Origin: Frankiales bacterium
GTDB taxonomy: Bacteria; Actinomycetota; Actinomycetes; Mycobacteriales; SCTD01
Direction: 5' to 3'
Assembly: GCA_025965735.1 (NCBI GenBank)
Contig: JAOPWK010000276.1
Span: 1-6,259, forward strand
DNA length: 6,259 bases
In this document: one piece after another, positions 1-4,402 of the stretch
How positions within the stretch are numbered: position 1 is the stretch's first letter
Layout: each line of letters begins with the position of its first letter
Program-made: the position numbers and the translations under genes
The notes under the pieces: generated by a model
The model's input: only the letters and a program-made list of their open reading frames with translations
Told to the model about the DNA's origin: nothing
Database searches by the model: none

Positions 1-905
1 CGCTCTCGGCGTTCCGGCGGCTCGGCGTCGAGGGAGACCTGTTGGGCGCCCACCTCGGCGTCAACATCGCCCTGCTGTCGGCCGAGCCGGGCGTCCTGGA
101 CGAGCCTCGAGGCTCGGCGGCGCTCGCGGCGGTCCTGCGCTTCGGCGAGCCGCGCGAGTCCGAGGTCGAGGCGCAGGGAGCCACCGTGCTGCTGCGGGCG
201 CTGCCGCTGGACCCCGGCGGCGAGCGCCGCGGTGCGCTGGTGCTCGTGCGGGACGTCACCGAGCTGCGCCGCCGGGACCGGCAGATCCTGGGCAAGGACG
301 CCACCATCCGCGAGATCCACCACCGCGTGAAGAACAACCTGCAGACGGTGGCGGCGCTGCTGCGCCTGCAGGCCCGCCGGGTGGAGTCGCCGCAGGCGCG
401 GGCGGCGCGGGAGGCGTCGGTGCGCCGGGTGGGCTCGATCGCGATCGTGCACGAGACGCTGTCGCAGACCCTCGAGGGCGAGGTGCCCTTCGACGAGGTG
501 GCGGACCGGGTGCTGGCGATGTGCGCCGAGGTGGCCGCGCCGGAGTCCGAGGTGCAGGTGCGCCGGAGCGGGACCTTCGGGCAGCTGCCGGCGGAGGTGG
601 CGACGGCGCTGGCCATGGTGCTCACCGAGCTGGTGCAGAACGCGGTGGAGCACGCCTACCCGTCGCCCGCCAGCGGCGTCGTCGAGGTGAGTGCCGCCCG
701 GGAGGCGGGTTCGCTGGTGGTGCAGGTGGCCGACGAGGGCGCGGGCCTGCCGGCCGGTTTCGACCTGGACAGCACGCCGCGGCTGGGCCTGCGGATCGTG
801 CGCACGCTGGTGGAGGGCGAGCTGCGGGGGAGCCTGCTGGTGGAGCCGGTGCCGGCGGGCGGGACCCGCGCGCTGCTACGCGTGCCGCTGGAGCAGCAGG
901 TCTAG
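1..905 (+). CDS. pdtaS: PdtaS-like sensor histidine kinase, C-terminal part (5' end outside window)
   Basis: This is a cytosolic-type sensor histidine kinase of the HisKA_2 family. The frame is open from the left edge (first full codon at 3), so the N-terminus, expected to hold a GAF domain, is missing; 300 residues are visible. The first ~90 residues look like a PAS domain and start with a run (LSAFRRLGV) typical of PdtaS. The H-box is IHHRVKNNLQTVAALLRLQ, with the histidine pair at 318-323. The N-box is ELVQNAVEHAY (Asn codon 639-641). The G1 box is DEGAG from 732, and the G2 motif LGLRIV lies at 783-800. In M. tuberculosis PdtaS phosphorylates PdtaR, an ANTAR RNA-binding antiterminator; no such regulator is visible here. 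The stop is TAG at 903-905. The gene converges on the whiB1 operon and overlaps its last gene by 30 bp. A TTG at 42 is an unlikely start because conserved PAS sequence continues upstream. Confidence 0.93.
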   Translation, partial: LSAFRRLGVEGDLLGAHLGVNIALLSAEPGVLDEPRGSAALAAVLRFGEPRESEVEAQGATVLLRALPLDPGGERRGALVLVRDVTELRRRDRQILGKDATIREIHHRVKNNLQTVAALLRLQARRVESPQARAAREASVRRVGSIAIVHETLSQTLEGEVPFDEVADRVLAMCAEVAAPESEVQVRRSGTFGQLPAEVATALAMVLTELVQNAVEHAYPSPASGVVEVSAAREAGSLVVQVADEGAGLPAGFDLDSTPRLGLRIVRTLVEGELRGSLLVEPVPAGGTRALLRVPLEQQV

Positions 906-1100
906 CGCGTCGAAGGGGAGCGCGTCGATGCCAGGGTCCTGCGCGTTCGCGCCGGTGACCTGGCGGAAGACCAGCACGGCGACCAGCACCAGCAGCGCGA
1001 GCACGAGCAGCGCGACCAGCCGGAAGCGCCAGAGCGCGACCCAGGCCGGGGGCGCCTCGCGGGCCACGACCGGCGGGCGCACCCAGCGCTCCGCGGGCAC
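876..1100 (-). CDS. Small single-pass membrane protein downstream of whiB1
   Basis: I do not recognise this 74-residue protein. With the GTG start at 1100 it begins five bases after the whiB1 stop, so it is probably co-transcribed with whiB1 and translationally coupled; no clear ribosome-binding site is visible. An overlapping CTG at 1109 would add three residues. Residues 1-27 are polar and end in WRFR. Residues 28-45 form one strongly hydrophobic helix rich in Leu and Val. About 29 residues follow, including PGIDALPFDALDLL. The arginines before the helix suggest N-inside, C-outside topology. No catalytic or metal-binding motif is visible. The hydrophobic core differs from the Arg/Pro/Gly-rich product of chance frames in GC-rich DNA, and nothing else codes between 906 and 1100, so I think it is real. 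Its last 30 bp lie antisense to the 3' end of the kinase gene. I do not recall a counterpart in mycobacteria. Confidence 0.62.
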   Translation of the reverse strand: MPAERWVRPPVVAREAPPAWVALWRFRLVALLVLALLVLVAVLVFRQVTGANAQDPGIDALPFDALDLLLQRHA

Positions 1101-1105
1101 GAGGA

Positions 1106-1357
1106 TCAGGCGGTGCGGACGCCCGCGCGGGCGCTGGTGCGCTTGAGCGCGCGACGCTCGTCCTCGCTGGTGCCGCCCCAGACGCCGGCGTCCTGTCCGG
1201 TCTCCAGCGCCCAGGTCAGGCACGGCTCGACGGCGGGACAGCGACGGCAGACGACCTTGGCCTGCTCCACCTGGGTGGCGGCGGGACCGGTGGTGCCGAT
1301 CGGGAAGAACAGCTCCGGGTCCTCGTCACGGCAGAGCGCGTGGTGGCGCCAGTCCAT
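1106..1357 (-). CDS. whiB1: WhiB1/WblE-type iron-sulfur transcriptional regulator
   Basis: This is a WhiB-family protein of 83 residues, expected to bind a [4Fe-4S] cluster and act as a redox- or NO-responsive partner of the principal sigma factor. The four cluster cysteines are C9, C37, C40 and C46, in the pattern C-x27-C-x2-C-x5-C. The turn motif GVWGG is at residues 58-62, followed by EDERRALKR and an Arg-rich DNA-binding tail. The N-terminus MDWRH, the DEDPELFFP run and the cysteine spacing match my memory of M. tuberculosis WhiB1 and Streptomyces WblE almost residue for residue. The start at 1357 is fixed by that homology and by a strong ribosome-binding site, AAAGGAG, eight bases upstream; an in-frame ATG at 1390 is rejected. 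The 202-bp leader has notable inverted repeats (separate entries). WhiB1 is essential in mycobacteria, so a household regulatory role is likely. Confidence 0.96.
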   Translation of the reverse strand: MDWRHHALCRDEDPELFFPIGTTGPAATQVEQAKVVCRRCPAVEPCLTWALETGQDAGVWGGTSEDERRALKRTSARAGVRTA

Positions 1358-1365
1358 CCGGTCAA

Positions 1366-1372
1366 CTCCTTT
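1366..1372 (-). promoter_or_regulatory. Ribosome-binding site of whiB1
   Basis: AAAGGAG lies eight bases before the ATG at 1357. It is the clearest Shine-Dalgarno sequence in the window and decides the start over the upstream in-frame ATG at 1390. Its last G falls inside the 3' arm of a possible long-range stem. Confidence 0.85.
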
Positions 1373-1416
1373 GGGTCTGCGGCTGCGCACCCTCGCGCGT
1401 CAGTCGCGGTTCTGTT

Positions 1417-1491
1417 TCACCCTTGCACCGGCAGTGCAAGGAGGGCAAGCGTTGACCGAACGCGATGCGGTTCTATCCATGAGGTGTTCAT
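1417..1491 (-). CDS. Possible 24-codon upstream ORF in the whiB1 leader
   Basis: An ATG at 1491 opens a 24-codon frame ending in TGA at 1419-1417. The peptide begins MNTSWIEPHRV and ends ALLALPVQG. No ribosome-binding site precedes the ATG. The frame is of interest because it runs across the 5' arm of the start-codon-sequestering stem and across the 1421-1441 hairpin, so its translation would unfold both. Precedent exists for an upstream ORF controlling a whiB gene (whiB7 of mycobacteria). A 24-codon frame is easily found by chance, and a transcript starting downstream of 1491 would exclude it, so it may not be a gene. Confidence 0.2.
   Translation of the reverse strand: MNTSWIEPHRVRSTLALLALPVQG
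1421..1441. repeat. Perfect 8-bp inverted repeat in whiB1 leader
   Basis: CCTTGCAC and GTGCAAGG form perfect 8-bp arms around a 5-base centre, 21 bp in all, 64 bp before the whiB1 start. It could be a protein operator (dimeric regulator, arm centres 13 bp apart) or an RNA hairpin. It does not match the actinobacterial CRP consensus TGTGA-N6-TCACA. I cannot name a regulator. Confidence 0.6.
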
Positions 1492-1509
1492 CACGTCGGG
1501 AACAACGAG

Positions 1510-1535
1510 GCGGGGACTCCCCCTCAGGGGGCCGC
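1510..1535 (-). terminator. Hairpin between dagK and whiB1, possible terminator
   Basis: CCCCC (1519-1523) and GGGGG (1527-1531) pair around a 3-base loop. Flanking GCGG (1510-1513) and CCGC (1532-1535) can extend the stem across a 5-base bulge. It lies 25 bp after the lipid kinase stop. No uridine tract follows on the minus strand; such tailless hairpins are often proposed as terminators in actinomycetes, but it could equally be part of the whiB1 leader. On the plus strand the T run at 1556-1560 is too far away for a classical terminator. Confidence 0.35.
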
Positions 1536-1559
1536 TAAACCTCTCTGCCGGACCCTTTT

Positions 1560-2480
1560 TCAGACGACGACGTCGAGCGCGTGCGGTACTGCCCGGAACA
1601 CGACTTCTGTCCGGTCTCCGAGGTCGTCGCCGTCGACCTGCAGGGCCATCGGGCGCTCGCTGGTGAGGCGGAAGCCGTCGGTGTCGTGCAGCGACAGGAC
1701 GGCCCGGCCGCGGGGCTTCGGACGGGTCGACAGGATCTGGCGCAGGTGGCGCAGGGTCGTGACGGTGCCCAGGGAGCGCAGGCCGAACAGGTCGAGCCCG
1801 AGCTCGAAGCGGGCCTGCGGGCAGGGCCGCACGGGCCGCGGGCCGAGGTAGGTCCACGGGTCGCTGTTGCACACCAGCGCGAGACCGATCTGCTCGGGCT
1901 CGCGGCCGTCGGCGTGCACCGTGATGGCCGGGCGGCTGCGGCGGCTGTGCAGCAGGAACTGGGTGAAGCCCTGCCGGACGTAGAGCGCCGGCGTGGCCTT
2001 GCGGCCGTCCGCGCGCTTGCGCTCGACCCGCCGCACCACCTCGGCGTCCAGGCCGAGGCCGGCGCAGAAGGTGAACCAGCGCTCGTCGACCTGGCCGAGG
2101 CCCACGGTCCGGCGGCGGCCCTCGCGCAGTGCGTCCAGCAGCTGGCTGGTGGCGTCGACCGGGGCGGCCGGCATGTCCAGCGCCCGGGCGAAGACGTTGG
2201 CGTTCCCGCCGGGCACCACGGCCAGCGCCGGCAGGCCTGAGCCGGGGCCGTCGGCCAGCAGGCCGTTCACGACCTCGTTGACCGTGCCGTCGCCCCCGAG
2301 CGCCACCACGACGTCCAGCCCGTCGGTCACGGCCTCGCGCGCCAGCGAGGTGGCGTGGCCGCGGGCCTGCGTCTCGACCACGTCGAGCTTCACCTCGCTG
2401 GACAGCGCGTGGGTGAGCACGTCGCGCATCCGCGGCGTCGTCGCCGTGGCCTTCGGGTTGACCACCAGGAGCGCGCGCAT
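1560..2480 (-). CDS. Diacylglycerol/lipid kinase family protein (DAGKc domain)
   Basis: This 306-residue protein belongs to the DagK/YegS/LCB5 lipid kinase family, which phosphorylates diacylglycerol or a related lipid with ATP at the cytoplasmic face of the membrane. The family start strand is RALLVVNPKA (residues 2-11). The nucleotide-binding GGDGTVNEVVNG is at 62-73. A second glycine motif, PGGNANVFARAL (90-101), stands where many relatives have GTxNDFAR. GLGLDAEVV follows at 141-149, and the C-terminal VDGDDLG motif is near the end. There are no membrane segments, and the length is usual for the family. The ATG at 2480 is chosen because conserved sequence begins at the next residue and a -10 box lies seven bases upstream. 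An ATG at 2570 would add 30 Arg-rich residues and run into the divergent gene. The exact lipid substrate cannot be told; I recall M. tuberculosis Rv3218, next to whiB1, as the positional equivalent. Confidence 0.92.
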   Translation of the reverse strand: MRALLVVNPKATATTPRMRDVLTHALSSEVKLDVVETQARGHATSLAREAVTDGLDVVVALGGDGTVNEVVNGLLADGPGSGLPALAVVPGGNANVFARALDMPAAPVDATSQLLDALREGRRRTVGLGQVDERWFTFCAGLGLDAEVVRRVERKRADGRKATPALYVRQGFTQFLLHSRRSRPAITVHADGREPEQIGLALVCNSDPWTYLGPRPVRPCPQARFELGLDLFGLRSLGTVTTLRHLRQILSTRPKPRGRAVLSLHDTDGFRLTSERPMALQVDGDDLGDRTEVVFRAVPHALDVVV

Positions 2481-2487
2481 GTCCTCC

Positions 2488-2493
2488 AGGTTA
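2488..2493 (-). promoter_or_regulatory. -10 box for a leaderless lipid kinase mRNA
   Basis: On the minus strand TAACCT fits the actinobacterial -10 consensus TAnnnT and lies exactly seven bases before the ATG at 2480, the spacing expected if transcription starts at the start codon. GGAGG in the spacer is only two bases from the ATG, too close to work as a ribosome-binding site, which supports a leaderless message. The -35 region is weak. Confidence 0.5.
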
Positions 2494-2501
2494 TCCGCCG
2501 C

Positions 2502-2507
2502 TAGCCT
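2502..2507 (+). promoter_or_regulatory. -10 box for a leaderless membrane-protein mRNA
   Basis: TAGCCT fits TAnnnT and ends eight bases before the GTG at 2516, with no ribosome-binding site between, as expected for a leaderless transcript. It is the mirror of the -10 box on the other strand (2493-2488), with eight bases between the two. No good -35 match is seen. Confidence 0.45.
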
Positions 2508-2515
2508 GCCCAACC

Positions 2516-2887
2516 GTGTCGACAGCCGTGAGCCGCGCCGCCTTCGTGGTCGGGCTCGAGGGGGCCGCACTGGCGGTCCTGGGGCTCGGCTACGGGATCG
2601 CGGGCATCGTCGGCGAGCCCTTCGACCGGACGGCCACGCTGCTGGAGGCGGGCTTCACCGTGCTGGCCGGCGTGCTGGTGCTGCTCGTGGCTCGCGGCCT
2701 GCACCGGGTGGCCGGCTGGGCCCGCTCGCCCGCGGTCGTGCTGCAGCTGCTGGCCCTGCCGGTGGGGGTCGGCCTCGTGCAGGGGCGTGTCTGGTACGCC
2801 GCCGTGCCGGTGCTGCTGCTCGCGGGAGCCGTGCTCTACCTGCTGGCCACGCCCGAGGCGCGGCTGGCGTACCGCGGTCTGGAGTAG
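2516..2887 (+). CDS. Conserved four-helix integral membrane protein, function unknown
   Basis: A 123-residue membrane protein without recognisable catalytic motifs. Four hydrophobic segments are visible, at about residues 9-33, 43-62, 71-90 and 92-111. The loop of residues 60-71 contains Arg and His (RGLHRVAGWAR), and the tail is short and charged (EARLAYRGLE). Positive charges in the 60-71 loop and the C-terminal tail suggest both ends are cytoplasmic. It starts at GTG 2516 next to a -10 box; an alternative GTG is at 2528. It is divergent from the lipid kinase gene with 35 bp between starts, so the two probably share a control region. Its position matches my memory of Rv3217c, an integral membrane protein two genes from whiB1 in M. 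tuberculosis. It ends in TAG five bases from the end of the convergent sigma factor gene. A link to lipid metabolism is a guess from the neighbour. Confidence 0.82.
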   Translation: MSTAVSRAAFVVGLEGAALAVLGLGYGIAGIVGEPFDRTATLLEAGFTVLAGVLVLLVARGLHRVAGWARSPAVVLQLLALPVGVGLVQGRVWYAAVPVLLLAGAVLYLLATPEARLAYRGLE

Positions 2888-2899
2888 CTCTTCTACTCC
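2881..2899. terminator. Inverted repeat joining two convergent stop codons
   Basis: GGAGTAG (2881-2887) and CTACTCC (2893-2899) form a perfect 7-bp stem with a 5-base loop. Each arm contains the TAG stop of one of the two convergent genes, and the loop is the whole intergenic gap. It could act as a bidirectional transcription-ending hairpin, but there is no T tract on either side. Confidence 0.4.
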
Positions 2900-3819
2900 T
2901 CGACCAGCAGGCGCGTGCGCAGCTGGGCCAGCGTGCGGGCCAGCAGGCGCGAGACGTGCATCTGGCTGATGCCCAGCTCGGCGGCGATCTGCGACTGCGT
3001 CATGTTGCCGAAGAAGCGCAGCATGAGGATCTTCTTCTCGCGCGCCGGCAGCTGCTCGAGCAGCGGCTTGAGGCTCTCGCGGTACTCCACGCCCTCGAGC
3101 GCGTCGTCCATCATCCCGAGCGAGTCGGCCACGGCCGGCGAGTCGTCGTCGCCGCCGTCGGGCGCGTCCAGGCTCACCGCGGAGTAGGCGTTCGCCGACT
3201 CCAGGCCCTCGAGGATCTCCTCCTCGGTCATGCCGAGGTGCTGGGCGAGCTCGGCGACCGTGGGGGAGCGGCCGTTCTTCTGCGACAGCTCGCTGGTGGC
3301 CTTGGTCAGGCTGAGCTTGAGCTCCTGCAGGCGGCGGGGCACGCGGATCGCCCAGCCCTTGTCGCGGAAGTGCCGCTTGATCTCGCCGACGATGGTCGGC
3401 GTGGCGTAGGTGGAGAACTCCACGCCGCGCTCGAGGTCGAACCGGTCGACGGACTTGATGAGGCCGATCGTCGCGACCTGGACGAGGTCGTCGAGCGGCT
3501 CGCCGCGGTTGCGGAACCGGCGGGCCAGGTACTCCACCAGCGGCAGGTGCGCCTCGACCAGCTGCTCGCGCAGGCGGGTGCGGGAGGGGTCGTCCTCGGG
3601 CAGGTCGGTCAGCCGCTGGAACATCTCGCGCGCCTTGGCGCGGTCGGCGGCGGTGCGCTCGGCGCGCGCGCTGAGCGGCGCGACCTCGAGCTCCGGTGCC
3701 GGGGCGTCCAGGTCGGGCAGCGCGTCGGCGTCGGCCGGCACGGGCAGCAGCTCGTCGTCGGGAGCACCGGGCTGTGCGGGGGCCACGGCGCCCTCGCTGA
3801 CGCCGGTCGCCTCGGTCAC
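2893..3819 (-). CDS. sigF: SigF/SigB-family RNA polymerase sigma factor
   Basis: This 308-residue group 3 sigma factor is of the stress/sporulation SigB/SigF/SigG type and directs RNA polymerase to a stress regulon. An acidic, Pro/Ala-rich N-terminal extension (residues 1-60, with DDELLPVPADADALPDLD) is followed by region 2 at about 84-155 (LVEAHLPLVEYLARRF, then LDDLVQVATIGLIKSVDRFD and FSTYATPTIVGEIKRHFRD). Region 3 follows at about 160-210. Region 4 ends the protein with LPAREKKILMLRFFGNMTQSQIA and the helix-turn-helix GISQMHVSRLL. There is no region 1.1. The GTG start at 3819 overlaps the TGA of the anti-sigma gene by four bases (GTGA), so the pair is translationally coupled. The open frame runs further upstream, but there it lies over the anti-sigma gene and is Arg-rich noise. 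Activity is presumably held off by the product of the upstream gene. No SigF-type promoter (GTTT-N15-16-GGGTA) was seen in the window. Confidence 0.95.
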   Translation of the reverse strand: MTEATGVSEGAVAPAQPGAPDDELLPVPADADALPDLDAPAPELEVAPLSARAERTAADRAKAREMFQRLTDLPEDDPSRTRLREQLVEAHLPLVEYLARRFRNRGEPLDDLVQVATIGLIKSVDRFDLERGVEFSTYATPTIVGEIKRHFRDKGWAIRVPRRLQELKLSLTKATSELSQKNGRSPTVAELAQHLGMTEEEILEGLESANAYSAVSLDAPDGGDDDSPAVADSLGMMDDALEGVEYRESLKPLLEQLPAREKKILMLRFFGNMTQSQIAAELGISQMHVSRLLARTLAQLRTRLLVEE

Positions 3820-4259
3820 AGGTCGTCTGCCTTGCGCTTGTGCAGGACGAGGGTGACCTTGTTGTCCGCGTCGACGGAGCTGTCGACCTCGCCGGCGAGG
3901 GCGGTCAGCACCGTCCAGGCGAACGTGTCGCGGGACGGCTCCTGGCCGTCGAGGGTGAGGACGCTGACCGCGACGTCGATCGCGTCGGCGGTCAGCTCGA
4001 AGCGGCACTCGAGGTCGGCCCCGGCCATCGCCTGGGTGAGGAGCATCGCGCAGGCCTCGTCGACCGCGATCCGGAGGTCCTCGATGTCGTCGATCGTGAA
4101 GTCCAGGCGCGAGGCCAGGCTCGCCGTGGCGGTGCGCAGCACCGACAGGTAGGCACCGGCGGCGGGGAGCCGCAGCACGACGACGTCGCGACCGGCCCCG
4201 CCCAGGACAGACCCGGTGTCGGTGCCGACCGTCGTGGTGGTGCCCTCGCGCTCCGCCAT
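3816..4259 (-). CDS. rsbW: RsbW/UsfX-like anti-sigma factor
   Basis: A 147-residue protein with a degenerate GHKL (histidine-kinase-like ATPase) fold, expected to bind and hold the SigF-type factor encoded immediately downstream. The N-box region reads DIEDLRIAVDEACAMLL (residues 58-74): the Glu is kept (E68), but the Asn four residues later, which normally binds Mg-ATP, is Met72. No DxGxG box is visible at residues 99-112. DTFAWTVLTALAGEV (111-125) closely resembles the C-terminal part of M. tuberculosis UsfX as I recall it, and UsfX also lacks the Asn. A Thr/Gly-rich stretch occupies residues 1-24. The ATG at 4259 follows a good ribosome-binding site; the frame is open up to 4370 but reads as Pro/Ala/Arg noise. 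It is first in a two-gene operon with a GTGA overlap, the standard layout for these pairs. No anti-anti-sigma gene is in view. Confidence 0.9.
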   Translation of the reverse strand: MAEREGTTTTVGTDTGSVLGGAGRDVVVLRLPAAGAYLSVLRTATASLASRLDFTIDDIEDLRIAVDEACAMLLTQAMAGADLECRFELTADAIDVAVSVLTLDGQEPSRDTFAWTVLTALAGEVDSSVDADNKVTLVLHKRKADDL

Positions 4260-4263
4260 GCCC

Positions 4264-4268
4264 CCTCC
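4264..4268 (-). promoter_or_regulatory. Ribosome-binding site of rsbW
   Basis: GGAGG lies four bases before the ATG at 4259, within a longer purine run, and supports that start over upstream in-frame alternatives. Confidence 0.7.
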
Positions 4269-4272
4269 GGGT

Positions 4273-4287
4273 GCCGGCCGAGCCGGC
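4273..4287 (-). repeat. Hairpin just upstream of the rsbW ribosome-binding site
   Basis: Two copies of GCCGGC (4273-4278 and 4282-4287), each self-complementary, flank three bases and can form a 6-bp GC-only stem ending four bases before GGAGG. It may influence ribosome access or mRNA stability, but GC-rich DNA throws up such stems often. Confidence 0.3.
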
Positions 4288-4350
4288 GATCGTCCCTGCG
4301 CCTGCCGCGCAGCGGCCGGGCGTGCCGGTGCGTGCGCCCCGGGTCCGACG

Positions 4351-4356
4351 ATCCTA
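4351..4356 (-). promoter_or_regulatory. Possible -10 box for the rsbW-sigF operon
   Basis: TAGGAT on the minus strand fits TAnnnT and would give a leader of about 85 bases. It sits between short inverted arms CCGAC (4345-4349) and GTCGG (4362-4366). No convincing -35 hexamer or SigF-type autoregulatory promoter accompanies it. The 143-bp gap to the divergent phosphoesterase holds nothing else I can identify. Confidence 0.25.
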
Positions 4357-4402
4357 CGTGGGTCGGCCACGCCAGGCTCCCCGAGGTGGGACGCTGTGCT
4401 GC

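Larger units (their letters stand above)
1355..1462 (-). promoter_or_regulatory. Possible start-codon-sequestering stem in whiB1 leader
   Basis: In the minus-strand RNA, CGGTCAAC (1458 to 1451) is perfectly complementary to GTTGACCG (1366 to 1359), which runs from the last base of the ribosome-binding site to two bases before the start codon. The pairing extends outward over four more positions: U1459-G1358, U1460-A1357, G1461-U1356 and C1462-G1355. The result is 12 pairs (10 Watson-Crick, 2 wobble) covering the whole AUG. A separate perfect hairpin (1421-1441) sits in the loop. Pairing is seen in the sequence; a role in translation is inference, and the transcript must start upstream of 1462 for it to form. 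Confidence 0.4.

Noticed and set aside
1358..1390. Extension of WhiB1 by 11 residues to an ATG at 1390.
   Set aside because: The family N-terminus MDWRH starts at 1357, directly after AAAGGAG with ideal spacing.
1452..1479. A sigma-70-like promoter on the plus strand, TTGACC, 16 bases, TATCCA.
   Set aside because: There is no plus-strand gene downstream that it could serve, the -10 match is partial, and TTGACC is also an arm of the leader stem. An antisense transcript cannot be excluded.
1481..1496. A possible CRP site (right half TCACG) upstream of whiB1, by analogy with M. tuberculosis.
   Set aside because: The left half does not match TGTGA, so only one half-site is present.
2481..2570. 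Extension of the lipid kinase to an ATG at 2570.
   Set aside because: It adds an Arg-rich segment, overlaps the divergent membrane protein gene and contains both promoter boxes.
1993..4152. A 719-codon open frame on the plus strand across the lipid kinase, membrane protein and sigma factor regions.
   Set aside because: It is antisense to, or out of frame with, four well-supported genes. Its product is low-complexity Arg/Ala/Gly/Ser, as expected from GC-rich DNA with few stops.
4260..4370. N-terminal extension of the anti-sigma factor to an ATG at 4370.
   Set aside because: The added 37 residues are Pro/Ala/Arg noise, while a good ribosome-binding site precedes the ATG at 4259.
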